Assembly (NCBI GenBank): GCA_937925925.1
Contig: CALANA010000103.1
Location: forward strand, 1-64,000
Direction: 5' to 3'
From: an uncultured Chloroflexales bacterium
GTDB lineage: Bacteria; Chloroflexota; Chloroflexia; Chloroflexales; Chloroflexaceae
Length of the DNA stretch: 64,000 nucleotides
A program made the translations under genes and the position numbers. Position 1 is the stretch's first letter. Each line of letters begins with the position of its first letter. The notes beneath the pieces were generated by a model. It was not told where the DNA came from and ran no database searches. It worked only from the letters and a program-made list of their open reading frames with translations. This document shows, in pieces, positions 1-11,700 of this stretch.

Positions 1-988
1 CCAGCATCTCGATATAGCGCGGCATGCCCCGCCGCCGATTGCCGCGCTCGCTCAATTCGCCAAACTCCAGGTCGGGTGCAATCAGGTCAAACAACTCCTG
101 GCCCAGCCCGGTGCGTACCAGCAGCCACTGCCAGCCCAGCCGTGCGCCCATATAGCCAACCGTCAGATCGGCCAGTGTATTGGGGTAATCAAAGCACGAC
201 AGGCAGGCCGAGGGGAACACGTTTTGCAGCTTGTCCATCGGAAAGTCAATAAAGTTGACACGCTCTATCCTGTCATCAGTATGGCGCATCCACAGGCTAA
301 AATCCTGCATAAACTCGTAGTGTACAATCGTCTCTGGCGAGCGTGACACGAGGTGCAAAAAATGCTGCAAATCAGGATAGGTAACATTGTCGCTGCACGG
401 AATCCCGATGACATAAAGTTGCTCCAGACCCAACTCTTGCTCCACGGCGCGCAGCATATGTACCTGACAACCAGTGCCAATAAAGGCCAGGCGTTTGAGG
501 CCACTGCTACGCACCTGATCGAGCAGACGCAAATTGGGGGCAAGGCAGGGCTTGTTTCCCGCACTGGCACGCACTTCGTCCGGAGTACGTGCCAGCATTG
601 GCTGTGGCGCAAAGCGCGTGCCGGGCACTGCTCCGGTTGTGATCACCGCCTCTACCCGGCCCTCCTCGATCAAGCGTGCTGCCAGCGAAGTGACAATGCC
701 TGACCACTGCGCATGCGCTGGTGGCTGCCGCATCCGCGCCGCATACATCGCACGGTAGATACCAAACAGCAACTCATCGACTCCCTGCCGTGTGCGCCCG
801 TGCAGCCGCTGCTCAATGTCGCTTACCTGATTCTGCACGAACACACAGGATCTGGGCATCAGTGGTCGCAGGCTGCTATCGCACAGGCCACAATCGCTGC
901 ACAACCTGGGCCGCCCCTTGAGCCGTTCATCCTGACTCAGCAGCGTTATTTCATGCAGTCCCTTGGCGGGGCCTTCTTCGATCAGCAT
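1..988 (-). CDS. bciB: Probable 8-vinyl reductase BciB, F420 hydrogenase beta-subunit family (3' end cut by window)
   Basis: The frame is open from the ATG at 988 to the window edge: 329 residues without the C-terminus; family members are about 400 or more. A purine-rich site (AGGAAAG) lies five bases before the ATG. Near the N-terminus is CSDCGLCDSS, and further on CLSCFDYPNTLADLTVGYMG, the paired cysteine clusters of the FrhB/FdhB beta-subunit family that bind Fe-S centres. A GTGCQVHMLRA segment fits the flavin-binding region. Within this family BciB reduces the 8-vinyl group of divinyl (proto)chlorophyllide with ferredoxin, and 7-hydroxymethyl-chlorophyll reductase is a close relative. The position at the end of a haem/bacteriochlorophyll cluster favours BciB, but that choice is inference; a plain F420-type oxidoreductase is the alternative. 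Confidence 0.72.
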   Translation of the reverse strand, partial: MLIEEGPAKGLHEITLLSQDERLKGRPRLCSDCGLCDSSLRPLMPRSCVFVQNQVSDIEQRLHGRTRQGVDELLFGIYRAMYAARMRQPPAHAQWSGIVTSLAARLIEEGRVEAVITTGAVPGTRFAPQPMLARTPDEVRASAGNKPCLAPNLRLLDQVRSSGLKRLAFIGTGCQVHMLRAVEQELGLEQLYVIGIPCSDNVTYPDLQHFLHLVSRSPETIVHYEFMQDFSLWMRHTDDRIERVNFIDFPMDKLQNVFPSACLSCFDYPNTLADLTVGYMGARLGWQWLLVRTGLGQELFDLIAPDLEFGELSERGNRRRGMPRYIEML

Positions 989-1164
989 TGCTTCTTTCCT
1001 ATTCGTCGTTGCAAAAACGTTGTCAGTTGTATCTCAAAAGGGGCGTTGCATGCAACACTCCTTCTGCCTGGAGGATGGTCATACCCTCCCATCACATCAG
1101 TGGTGGGAGCGACATCAAAATAGCCTCGATATTCCCTGCGATGTACACCCCTAAGACTGCCGTT

Positions 1165-2466
1165 CTAGCGCACCAACGCCAGCGCTTCCCGCGCTGCAGC
1201 CAGTGTTTGTTTCACCTCATCATCAGTATGGGCCGCACTCAAGAAGCCAGCCTCAAACTGTGAGGGTGCAAAATAGACGCCACGCTCAAGCATGGCCCAG
1301 AAGAAGCGCGCATATCGCTCTGTGTCGGCAAACTGGCGGGCGGTGGTGTAATTCATGATATGCTGCCCTTGTTCACGCAAGAAGTAAAAACCAAACATCG
1401 TCCCGACATGCCCGACTTGCAACGGCACACCGAGTTCCTGCGCCAGTGTGCGCATGCCTTCCGCCAGCGTTGTGGTATGGGTGGTCATCTGATCAAACAA
1501 CCCCTCGCTCTGGATCTGCTGGAGCGTGACCTGCCCGGCGAGCATCGCCAGTGGATTACCAGAGAGCGTCCCGGCCTGATACATCGGGCCGGCGGGCGCA
1601 ACCAGTTGCATCATCTCACGTTTACCGGCATAGGCACCAACGGGCAAGCCGCCGCCAATCACTTTGCCCAGACAGGTCAGATCGGCATCGATGCCCCATA
1701 ACGCCTGCGCTCCACCCGGCGATGCCCGAAAGCCGGTCATCACTTCATCAAGAATAAGCAGCGCTCCATACCGCCGCGTCACATCACGCAACCCTTGTAA
1801 AAAGCCCGACTCGGGCAACACAAAGCCCATATTCGCCGCAATCGGCTCCACAATCACGGCTGCAATATCGTCATGCGCAGCAAACAGGGTCTCGACACCT
1901 TCCTGGTCATTGTACTCGGCCACCAGCGTACTGGCGGTGGTAGTAGCCGGTACACCGGGGCTGTCGGGTAGGCCCAGCGTCGCCACGCCACTACCAGCCT
2001 GCACCAGCAACATATCGGCATGACCATGGTAACAACCGCTAAACTTGATAATTTTGTTGCGCCCGGTGTAGGCCCGCGCCAGGCGCAACGCGCTCATGGT
2101 TGCCTCGGTACCACTATTGACAAAGCGTACCTGCTCCACACTGGGCACCATGGCGATGACCAGTTCTGCCAGTTGCGTCTCCAGCAGCGTAGGTGCGCCA
2201 AAACTGGTACCCAGGCGGGCCTGCCAGGTCAATGCCTCGACGACGGCTGGATAGGCATGCCCCAGAATCAATGGCCCCCAGGAGAGGACATAATCAATAT
2301 ACCGATTGCCGTCCACATCCCAGATATAAGCTCCGGCTCCCCGTTCGATAAACAGCGGCGTGCCACCTACCCCCCGAAAGGCGCGCACGGGCGAGTTGAC
2401 CCCGCCGGGCAGCACCTGTTGGGCTGCCGCGAACAACTCCGTTGAACGAGTATAATTAGTGGTCAT
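1165..2466 (-). CDS. hemL: Glutamate-1-semialdehyde 2,1-aminomutase
   Basis: HemL isomerises glutamate-1-semialdehyde to 5-aminolevulinate, the second C5-pathway step after HemA. The 433-residue protein has the family's full length. It begins with the typical stretch [20 protein letters not shown], holds the PLP-cofactor lysine in [13 protein letters not shown] near residue 268, and has an [11 protein letters not shown] segment whose Asp contacts the pyridine ring. It is a class-III aminotransferase fold, cytosolic. It follows hemE on the same strand after a 343-bp gap that carries inverted repeats, so it may have its own control or be attenuated from the upstream genes. bciB follows 176 bp downstream. 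Confidence 0.97.
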   Translation of the reverse strand: MTTNYTRSTELFAAAQQVLPGGVNSPVRAFRGVGGTPLFIERGAGAYIWDVDGNRYIDYVLSWGPLILGHAYPAVVEALTWQARLGTSFGAPTLLETQLAELVIAMVPSVEQVRFVNSGTEATMSALRLARAYTGRNKIIKFSGCYHGHADMLLVQAGSGVATLGLPDSPGVPATTTASTLVAEYNDQEGVETLFAAHDDIAAVIVEPIAANMGFVLPESGFLQGLRDVTRRYGALLILDEVMTGFRASPGGAQALWGIDADLTCLGKVIGGGLPVGAYAGKREMMQLVAPAGPMYQAGTLSGNPLAMLAGQVTLQQIQSEGLFDQMTTHTTTLAEGMRTLAQELGVPLQVGHVGTMFGFYFLREQGQHIMNYTTARQFADTERYARFFWAMLERGVYFAPSQFEAGFLSAAHTDDEVKQTLAAAREALALVR

Positions 2467-2511
2467 AACACTTTCTCTCCAGCCCCTGCTTCTACGGGGA
2501 CAAGTCTGGCG

Positions 2512-2642
2512 ACAGGACGAGTTCAGGCTTGAGCCTTGACAGCTCGCCGCTCATTTGGAGAAGTCGGGTGATGGCGAACTGGCAACAGGATGAGTTCAGG
2601 CTTGAGCCTTGACAGAGCGTTACCAGGCTCAAGCCTGAACTC
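2512..2642. repeat. 31-bp direct repeat pair and inverted third copy between hemE and hemL
   Basis: A 31-bp sequence at 2512-2542 recurs at 2585-2615 with one mismatch (core TTCAGGCTTGAGCC). The first 18 bases of the shared core recur inverted at 2625-2642. The second and third copies face each other and can fold into an 18-bp perfect stem (2592-2609 with 2625-2642) with a 15-base loop. It lies upstream of hemL on the transcribed strand. It may be a small dispersed repeat, or a hairpin that adjusts readthrough from hemE to hemL. The rest of the 2467-2809 gap shows nothing recognisable. Confidence 0.75.
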
Positions 2643-2809
2643 CATGTCTACAACGACAACGGGCTTGCTAGCAGCGATCATTCATCACTCATACCTGATG
2701 GTGCAGTACAGGTCGCAGGTTGCAGGCAGGATATGGCAGATGGTACTCATCACTCGCATTGTGTTCTACCTGTTCTTTTGCTGTTGCAAGAACGTTCAGC
2801 ATTCAACCT

Positions 2810-3844
<1,035 letters not shown>

Positions 3845-3928
3845 CTTATCTCCATAGTCAAGGGGAGACAGGGTGCAGCATACTGATGCCCGTCCCCTAT
3901 GATCTGTTCCCTATTACCGGCCCATCAC

Positions 3929-4939
3929 TCACCGCAACCAGTGTACGACATCTTTGGCAAAATACGTAATGATCATATCGGCCCCGGCACGACGGATGGC
4001 AAAGAGGCTTTCCATGGCCACACGCTGTTCGTCAAGCCAACCTTGTGCGGCGGCGGCCTTGATCATACTGTATTCCCCGCTGACCTGGTATGCCGCCAGT
4101 GGGCGGTCAAACCGGTCACGCAGACGTTGCACAATATCCAGATAGGGCAACGCTGGTTTGACCATCAGAATATCGGCTCCCTCTGCCACATCCAACTCTA
4201 CCTCTTTGATCGCCTCGCGGGTGTTGGCTGGATCCATCTGATACTGACTGCGGTCGCCAAAACTGGGCGGACTCTCGGCTGCATCGCGGAATGGGCCATA
4301 GAAGCCGCTGGCGAACTTGGCGGCATAGCTCATAATGGCCGTGTGTGTGTATCCGGCGCTGTCTAATTCCTGCCGAATCGCTCCGACCATGCCATCAATC
4401 ATCCCCGATGGGGCGATGATATCTGCGCCAGCCTCGGCGTGTACGACCGATGCCCGACCAAGCAACTCCAGAGTTTCATCATTCAGGAGATAATGTTCGG
4501 GCAACTGTGGGTTATAAAGGGGCGAGTCTAGCGTATTGATCAGCCCACAATGTCCGTGATCGGTGTACTCGCAGAAACACATATCGGAAATAACCACCAG
4601 TTCCGGCACGGCGGCTTTAATAGCGCGGATAGCCTGGGGAATAATACCATCTGGCGCGTAATTTTCGCTGCCCACGGCATCCTTCTGATGCGGAATACCA
4701 AACAACAGCACGGCGGGAATTCCCATTTCGGCCAGAGTCTCGGCCTCGCGCACGGCGGTATCTACCGAAAACTGGGCATGTCCAGGCATTGAAGCAATTG
4801 GACGCTGCACACCCTGGCCAGGGCGAATAAACAGCGTCGCAATCAGATTATCGACACTGAGCGTTGTCTCACGCACCATGCGGCGTATATTGGCGTTGAG
4901 ACGTAAACGGCGTGGGCGTAGCACCGGGAAACTACTCAT
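3929..4939 (-). CDS. hemB: Delta-aminolevulinic acid dehydratase (porphobilinogen synthase)
   Basis: HemB condenses two 5-aminolevulinate molecules to porphobilinogen. The frame extends upstream to 5044, but the start at 4939 is chosen because AAAGGAGG lies just before it and [20 protein letters not shown] is the usual N-terminus; this gives 336 residues. [12 protein letters not shown] near residues 118-129 is the three-cysteine zinc-site signature. The two active-site lysines are in [16 protein letters not shown] (about 204) and [11 protein letters not shown] (about 257). It lies 114 bp after hemD. The three cysteines suggest a zinc-dependent rather than a magnesium-only enzyme. Confidence 0.96.
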   Translation of the reverse strand: MSSFPVLRPRRLRLNANIRRMVRETTLSVDNLIATLFIRPGQGVQRPIASMPGHAQFSVDTAVREAETLAEMGIPAVLLFGIPHQKDAVGSENYAPDGIIPQAIRAIKAAVPELVVISDMCFCEYTDHGHCGLINTLDSPLYNPQLPEHYLLNDETLELLGRASVVHAEAGADIIAPSGMIDGMVGAIRQELDSAGYTHTAIMSYAAKFASGFYGPFRDAAESPPSFGDRSQYQMDPANTREAIKEVELDVAEGADILMVKPALPYLDIVQRLRDRFDRPLAAYQVSGEYSMIKAAAAQGWLDEQRVAMESLFAIRRAGADMIITYFAKDVVHWLR

Positions 4940-5053
4940 AATCCCTCCTTTATTGTAACATTGGAACGTTTCTGCATTTCTGCCATTCCATACGTATCTG
5001 CTCATGCCGGCGCATCGATACGAGGCCAGCGCTGATCCATGCACAGAAACGGG

Positions 5054-5920
5054 CTAACGTTCCAACGTATGCACATATTCTACCAGTGCTTCCAGCAATC
5101 CCGCTTCGGTAAAGCTCCGGGCGACAATGGTGGGGGTCAGGCCGACTGCCTGAGCTGCCTCGGCGGTAATCGGGCCAATACAAGCAATCAGTACCTGATG
5201 GGCGGCGGATAAGGCCGCAGGGCCAATCCGATCAACAAAATACCGCACGGTTGAGCCACTGGTAAAGGTAATAACATCAACCTGGCCCTGCGCCAACAAC
5301 GCGGGCAAATCGACCCCGCCACGGGCGGGAACGGTACGATAGACCACCACCCGCTCAACGAGCGCCCCGCCAGCACGCAGCATTTCCTCCAGTTTAGGGC
5401 GCGCCAGATCTGCGTTCGCCAGCAGAATGCGTTGTCCTTGCAGCCCCTGATGTGGCGCTCTATCAGGGGCAGTGAGTGCTTCTGCCAGCGCCTCGGCCAC
5501 AAATTTCTCCGGTACCAGCGCCGGCGATAGACCCAGTGCTTCTGTACAGGCAGCCGCTGTTGCCGGCCCGACCGTTGCAATGCGCAGCCGGGGTATTGCT
5601 GCTGCTGGCGCTGGCCCGGTCAGCATTGCCAGACGCTCCTGAACTGCTTGCACCGCCGTAACACTGGTTAGTACCAGCCAGTCATACGCTCCGGCCAGCA
5701 AGCGTTGTAAGGCTGCATCAACCAGGCCCCAATCTTCGGGGGGAGCGAACATGATCGTCGGATAGACGATTGGTTCAGCCCCCAGCGTACGCAGTTGATC
5801 TGCCAGGCCATCGGCGCGGTCTTCCGAGCGTGTAACCACCACCCGCCATCCCTGCAAGGGACGGGATGGATCGGCGGATGGTGGATTCTGTTCAGATAGC
5901 GGTGTGCGATCCGCACTCAT
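5054..5920 (-). CDS. hemD: Uroporphyrinogen-III synthase
   Basis: HemD closes hydroxymethylbilane with inversion of ring D to give uroporphyrinogen III. The family is poorly conserved in sequence. The 288-residue protein has the expected pattern: GWRVVVTRSEDRADGLADQL at the start of domain one, LVLTSVTAVQAVQERL, then domain two with VITFTSGSTVRYFVDRIG and a final ACIGPITAEAAQAVGL. Its ATG overlaps the hemC stop by four bases (ATGA), which points to translational coupling. A Pro/Ser-rich N-terminal tail of about 20 residues precedes the first domain. Confidence 0.92.
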   Translation of the reverse strand: MSADRTPLSEQNPPSADPSRPLQGWRVVVTRSEDRADGLADQLRTLGAEPIVYPTIMFAPPEDWGLVDAALQRLLAGAYDWLVLTSVTAVQAVQERLAMLTGPAPAAAIPRLRIATVGPATAAACTEALGLSPALVPEKFVAEALAEALTAPDRAPHQGLQGQRILLANADLARPKLEEMLRAGGALVERVVVYRTVPARGGVDLPALLAQGQVDVITFTSGSTVRYFVDRIGPAALSAAHQVLIACIGPITAEAAQAVGLTPTIVARSFTEAGLLEALVEYVHTLER

Positions 5921-6927
5921 GATTCACCTGTGTCAGCATGGAGAGCCACGGTGCGCAGGTCGGTCAGTATATCGGCTGCACCCCGTTCCAGCAACTCCTC
6001 CGCTAGTGCCGTTCCCACTTGTTCCGGCGTGCTGGCCGGCCCTACGCGCATACCACGTACGATCTGCTGCCCATCCAATGATCCGACTAAACCGTGCAAC
6101 TGACAAACTGACGTGGTTTGACCAGCATGGCTCTGCTCTTCCAGTTGGGCATAGGCCGCGATCGGCACCTGGCAGCCACCCTCCAGCCGTCGAAGGAAAG
6201 CCCGCTCGGCCAGTGTTGCCACCCGGGTCGCATGATCATCAAGCACGCCCAGCAACGCCAGTGTCGCTGCATCATCGGCGCGGGCCTCGATTGCCAGCGT
6301 TCCCTGGGCCACCGCTGGCAGCATCACCGTTGGTGGCAGTGGCGAATGACTGCGCACACTGAGGCCCAGTCGCCGCAATCCGGCAGCGGCCAGGATAATG
6401 GCATCATACTGGCCCTCATCCAGTTTGCGTAATCGGGTATCGACATTCCCGCGCACGTCTAAAATCCGTAGATCGGGACGCACCGCTCGTAACTGGCAGG
6501 CGCGACGCAGGCTGCTGGTGCCGACCGTTGCATGTAATGGCAAGCGATCCAGCGGATTCGCTTCGACGACTGCCATGGTCTCTGGGCTTTGTGTTGGGAA
6601 TACCAACACATCACGTGGATCAACTCGTTGCGGAAAGGCTGCCAGCAGTAACCCCTCGGGTAGCTGGGAGGGCATATCTTTGCAGCTATGCACCGCCAGA
6701 TCGATCTCCCCGGCCAGCAACGCTGTCTCGATCTCCTTAACAAACAAACCCTTGTCACCCACAGCCGAGAGGGCGACATCGAGAATCTGGTCGCCTTTGG
6801 TGGTAATAATCCGTAGCTCAACGTCCAGATCCGAGTGAATAGCACGTAACAGCGCTGCAATTTGCTCGGACTGGGTGAGCGCCAGCTTACTGCCGCGGGT
6901 ACCAAGCACCAGTACTTGCTTAGACAT
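5917..6927 (-). CDS. hemC: Porphobilinogen deaminase (hydroxymethylbilane synthase)
   Basis: HemC links four porphobilinogen units into hydroxymethylbilane. The start at 6927 ([22 protein letters not shown]) fits the family N-terminus; a GTG at 6957 in the same frame would lie deeper inside hemA and is less likely. This gives 336 residues. [17 protein letters not shown] and [13 protein letters not shown] are signature segments; the dipyrromethane-cofactor cysteine is in [14 protein letters not shown] near residue 253. The start overlaps the hemA stop by eight bases and the stop overlaps hemD by four, so hemA-hemC-hemD is a tightly coupled unit. Confidence 0.96.
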   Translation of the reverse strand: MSKQVLVLGTRGSKLALTQSEQIAALLRAIHSDLDVELRIITTKGDQILDVALSAVGDKGLFVKEIETALLAGEIDLAVHSCKDMPSQLPEGLLLAAFPQRVDPRDVLVFPTQSPETMAVVEANPLDRLPLHATVGTSSLRRACQLRAVRPDLRILDVRGNVDTRLRKLDEGQYDAIILAAAGLRRLGLSVRSHSPLPPTVMLPAVAQGTLAIEARADDAATLALLGVLDDHATRVATLAERAFLRRLEGGCQVPIAAYAQLEEQSHAGQTTSVCQLHGLVGSLDGQQIVRGMRVGPASTPEQVGTALAEELLERGAADILTDLRTVALHADTGES

Positions 6928-8317
6928 CACATGTCTCTGTTTCTCGGACGCGCTCACGACGATCCATAATCATCGGAACCATCATCTCTTCCAAATCTTC
7001 TACATTGAGATCAAACAGATCACACAGCATCGCCGCGTAATGCGGTCCATCACCATTCGCTGCCGCGTGCTTCATCCGCACCGTGGGCGAATGCAACAGC
7101 TTATTGACCAGGCTCCGGCTGAGAGCCTCGATCACGTGCCACTGTTCCGATGAGAGCGAGTCGAGCTGTCGTTGGGCACGCTTCAGTTCATTGGTACGCA
7201 GTTCCTCTGCATGCTGACGCAGGCGGGAGAGAGCCGGGAGCGCTTCACGAGTGGTGAGCCATTCGTGGAATGTATTCACCTCCTGCTGGACAATCTTTCG
7301 CGCCGCATGCACTGCTGCCGTGCGCCGCTCCAGCGTACTATTGACCACGGCCTGCAGGTCATCCACTGTAAACAGATAGACGCCAGGTACCTCCGACACG
7401 TCTGAGTCAATATCACGGGGAACCGCCAGATCGATCAACAATATTTCATTTGAGGCAGGAATGCCGTTGAGTTCAAGGGCTAACTCTTGCTGCGCGGCCC
7501 GAGTCTGGAGCGCGGCTACCACATGTTCACGATGGATGACGGTTACCGGTGCTGATGTAGAACTGATCACAATATCGGCCTGCGCCATTGCATCTGTCAG
7601 TTCTTCATAGCAAAAGTTACGTGCCCCATAGCGTTCGGCCAGCGCCAGGCCGTTGGCCAGGGTACGATTGACAATCATCAGATCGCGTGCCCCGTTTGCC
7701 AGTAGATTTTGTGCCGCCAGTTCACTGACCTGACCACTGCCTACCAGTAGGACCCGCCGTCCTTCCAGACTTCCCAGATGCTGACGTGCCAGTTCCACTC
7801 CGGCCTGAGACACACTGGCTGCGCCCTGACCCACCTGGGTCTCGTGGCGTACCCGCTTGCCAGTGATAATCGCCTGCCGAAAGAGCCGCGACAATATTGG
7901 CCCGATACTCCCAGTTTGTTGCGCAACCTCGTGTGCATTGCGCACCTGCCCCTGAATTTGCGCCTCACCCAGCACAATCGAGTTCAGACCAGCGGCGGTT
8001 TCACATAAATGTTGTGTAGCTTCTTTCCCAGTATAGAAGAACAATGAGGAAACGAATTGCTCCTCTGGCACCCCATGAAACTCAGAAAGAAAGTGAATAA
8101 TGTTCCGTGCAGTGCCCGCATCAGCGGTTACACCATAAATCTCCACCCGATTACACGTGGAGACAATCACCGCCTCTGCCAGGAGCGGCCGTGTGCCATT
8201 GTGCCGCCTGGTGAGCTGCAGCAGTGCAGCAGGTAGATCAGCAGGATTAAAAGCCAGACGTTCGCGAACCTCGACCGGCGCTGTCGTGTGGTCAAGCCCG
8301 ACTACGCACAGATTCAT
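6920..8317 (-). CDS. hemA: Glutamyl-tRNA reductase
   Basis: HemA reduces glutamyl-tRNA to glutamate-1-semialdehyde, the committed and usually regulated step of the C5 pathway. The 465-residue protein starts [21 protein letters not shown] with a GGAGGGAGG site shortly before the ATG. The catalytic cysteine is in [11 protein letters not shown] (about residue 54), [15 protein letters not shown] lies in the catalytic domain, and [17 protein letters not shown] near residue 190 is the NADPH site. A dimerisation helix domain ends the protein. It is the first gene of the hem cluster and has a promoter at 8470-8498. Confidence 0.97.
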   Translation of the reverse strand: MNLCVVGLDHTTAPVEVRERLAFNPADLPAALLQLTRRHNGTRPLLAEAVIVSTCNRVEIYGVTADAGTARNIIHFLSEFHGVPEEQFVSSLFFYTGKEATQHLCETAAGLNSIVLGEAQIQGQVRNAHEVAQQTGSIGPILSRLFRQAIITGKRVRHETQVGQGAASVSQAGVELARQHLGSLEGRRVLLVGSGQVSELAAQNLLANGARDLMIVNRTLANGLALAERYGARNFCYEELTDAMAQADIVISSTSAPVTVIHREHVVAALQTRAAQQELALELNGIPASNEILLIDLAVPRDIDSDVSEVPGVYLFTVDDLQAVVNSTLERRTAAVHAARKIVQQEVNTFHEWLTTREALPALSRLRQHAEELRTNELKRAQRQLDSLSSEQWHVIEALSRSLVNKLLHSPTVRMKHAAANGDGPHYAAMLCDLFDLNVEDLEEMMVPMIMDRRERVRETETCDV

Positions 8318-8469
8318 AACGTGTCCTCCCTCCTACAAAAACAGCCGCACCTGCTTTCAACAATGAAATCGACTGCCCAGATGGTCGTTGTAGGAACTAT
8401 TGTAAGCAATGCCAGAAATAGCGATTGAAACATGATCAAGTAAAACCTATACAAATCTATGCATTGTGC

Positions 8470-8498
8470 AATGTAGCACTACCTTCATGAACTGTCAA
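8470..8498 (-). promoter_or_regulatory. Putative sigma-70-type promoter of hemA
   Basis: On the minus strand a perfect TTGACA (8493-8498) is followed after 17 bp by TACATT (8470-8475), a four-of-six match to TATAAT. It is about 150 bp before the hemA ATG and points at it. The 8318-8747 gap between hemA and bchH shows nothing else I recognise. Confidence 0.6.
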
Positions 8499-8747
8499 AA
8501 AAACCGGAGCGTAGACCTGTTGCCTTGTAACATCGTGCAGACATGTCTGTCTGCGTCTGAACTGTTTGGAATGCACCATTCAGTGCTATGCATCTTCGAT
8601 AGAAACCCCTACCAGTTCCCCATAGTCGGTTGCAAAAGACAGCCTGCGGTAGGGGAGACATACTTCCTCCCGTGCCACAGGCTGATTATCAGCGCGGTCA
8701 TTGCCACTGTGCTGCCTATGCACCTGATCATACACCTTCATCCTGTC

Positions 8748-11700
8748 TTACCATACCTCTTGTTCAGTCAGTGGGGCTTCGGTTTTCGGCTGCGATCCAC
8801 CCACACCCTCGATCCGATCTTCCAGGTCATCATAAATATCGCGCAGGGCCGCCAGCGTTGCTTCATCGGCTTCCCAGAACCCGCGACTATGGGCCTCCAG
8901 CAAGCGTCGCGCAACGGCGGCAGTGGCATGTGGGTTGAGTTGTGCCATCCGCTCGCGCATGGCCGCATCCAGGAGAAAAGTCTCGGTCACACCCTGATAC
9001 ACCCAGCCTTCCACGGCGGAAGCGGTGGCGCTCCAGCCATAGGTGTTGCTGACCCGCGCTTCAATCTCATGCACGCCCTCGTAGCCATGGGCCAGCATCC
9101 CCTCATACCATTTGGGGTTCAACAACTTGGCCCGTGTTTCCAGGCGCACCATCTGCTCCAGCGAACTGAGCCGCCCCGTCGTCCCAATCGCATCGGCCAC
9201 CAGTACAGTCGGTCGCTGACCGCGTAACATTTCAACGCTCTTGGTTACCCCACCCAGATACTCGTAATAGTGGTCAATATCGCTAATACCCAACTCAAAG
9301 CCATCAACATTCTGAAACGTTGCTGTCACCGTGCCCAGCGCACGTTCCATCACCGGGCGGGCATCATGCCACTGACCGTTGGCGCGAAAGGTAAAGCTCT
9401 TGCGGCTCAAAAAGGTCTCACTCAGTTCTTGCTCTTGCTCCCAGGTGCTGCTCTCGACCAGGTGATTGACGTTGGCCCCATAGCTGCCGGGAGCATTGGA
9501 AAAGATGCGCGCCGCCGCCTCGTCCAGGTCAATATTGAGCGCATCAGCCTGCTCCAGCACATGCTTGCGCACAAAATTCTGTTCCAGCGGTTCATCGGCG
9601 TGCGCGGCCAGTTGCACCGCCCGATCCAGCAACGCCATCTGGTGGCGCAACAGGTCGCGGAAAATGCCACTCACGGTTACCACGACATCAATGCGCGGGC
9701 GGCCTAGCTCGGCGAGCGGGATGAGCGCGACATCGGCAACCTTGCCCAGTTCGTCCAGTGTCACCCGTGCGCCAAGTAACGCCAGCACCTGCGCCACACC
9801 CTCACCATCACTTTTGAGATTATCGGTGCCCCACAGTACCAGCGCCACCGTCTCCGGCCAGTCGCCCTGCTCGCGTCGCAGGCGGTGCAGCATCTCGGTC
9901 ACCAGGCGGCTCCCTACGTCCTGCGCAACCGCACTGGGTATATGGAAGGGATCAAGCCCGTGGAGGTTGCGCCCGGTTGGCACCACTGCGGGATTACGCA
10001 CCACATCATTGCCCGGCGAAGGGGGAATATACACGCCGCGCAACGCCTGCAGCAAGCTATCTAGCTCCTGATTGGCGACCAGACGCTGCAACAGATCGGC
10101 CAGAAAACCCCAGAGCGGTGTCAGCGTGTGGGGGGGAATGTGGGCTGCTTGCTGCAAATAGGTATCAACAACCACCTCACGCTCGTGCGGCGCTGCCGTT
10201 ACGAAGCGCTGCAACGCCTGGCGGCTGATCGTCTCAATCTGCTCCCACTGTTCCTGTGCGGTCTGATCCTGGTTCAACCGGGTGCGGATGCGCTCATAGT
10301 CCCAGTTCAGACCCCGGGCGATCACCTGGGGCAGTGACGGCAGCATCGTCGCCTGCCCCTGTTCGGCAGCAGGACGGGCAAAGGTTGCCACCAGCGTAAG
10401 AACATCGACTAACTCGCTACTAGTAGGCGGCGCATCTAACACATGCAACCCGACCGGGATCATACGCTGCTCCACCTGGATCAACTCCTGTGCCAGAGCC
10501 GTCACATACTGTTCATCGGTGGCGGCTGCATCTTGCGGTTCACAGAAGGGTTGTTCTGGCTGCAACTCGAGTTTTTCGGCCTGAGTACGAATGTCGGTGA
10601 GTAGTTCGGCAGAAGGGCGCTGACGATAGCTGTCAATGCTGTCTTTCAGCAGGCGTAGCCCTTTGTATAGACCGGCGTGCTGCAAGGGCGGCACGAGATA
10701 GCTTACCAGCGTGGCGGCACTGCGTCGTTTCGCAATCGTGCCCTCGCTGGGATTGTTGACGCAATAGTAGTATATGTTGGGCAACCTGCCCAGCAATCGC
10801 GTCGGCCAGCAATTGCTGCTCAGGCCCGCCTGCTTGCCTGGCATAAACTCGAGCGCCCCGTGCGTTCCAAAATGCAGCACAGCATGCGCCCCAAACACGT
10901 GTTCAATCCAGGTATAGAAGGCCGCAAAGCCATGATGCGGCGTGGCATCCTTCGCCATCAGCAGGCGAAAGGGATCACGCTCATAGCCAAAACTGGGCTG
11001 AATGCCCACAAAGATATTGCCAAACTGCCGCCCCAGAATATGAAACTGCTTGCCATCGGTTAACAACTCACCCGGTGCCTGGCCCCAGAACGGCTCGATC
11101 TGGGCATAAGCCGGAAAGAGCCGCCGATAGTCATCAACCGGCAACCGTGCCCCAACATTGCCATCAGTGCCATAGACGAGGGCATTGCCTTCAACCACTG
11201 CCTGGCGGAGCGCGTCGGCACTGGCAGGCAGATCGACCGCATAACCATCGGCCTGTAATCCTTGCAGGAGCCGGTAGAGGCTGGCAAAGACATCGAGATA
11301 AGCGGCGGTGCCGGCATTGCCCAGGTTGGGCGGGAAATTAAAGAGGACAATGGCGATTTTTTTCTGCGCATTATCGGTGCGGTAGAGTGTCACCCGGCGA
11401 GCAATCCGTTCTGCGGCCAGTTCGATCTGCTCTGGCACCACGGCAAATGCATCACTGCCGGTGCTGGCTCCACCGATAACCAGCGGCTCCGTTGCGCCAT
11501 CGAGTTCCGGGAGCGCCACATTCAGCGCCAGTTGGATTGGTGCCAGGCCGGTGGGATCGGTTTGCCATTCTTCCACGCGCTGAAAAACCAGCGGGATCAG
11601 ATCGAGAAAACCAATGCCCAATCTTGTCAGCGCCTGCACCGCTTCGTCTGGACGACAGGCGGCAGGGCCACCAACGAGCGAAAAGCCAGTGGTGTTCACC

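Noticed and set aside
8466-9227. 253-codon plus-strand frame overlapping the bchH 3' end
   Set aside because: It lies mostly antisense to the conserved C-terminus of BchH, has no family features, and its codon pattern is the mirror of the real gene.
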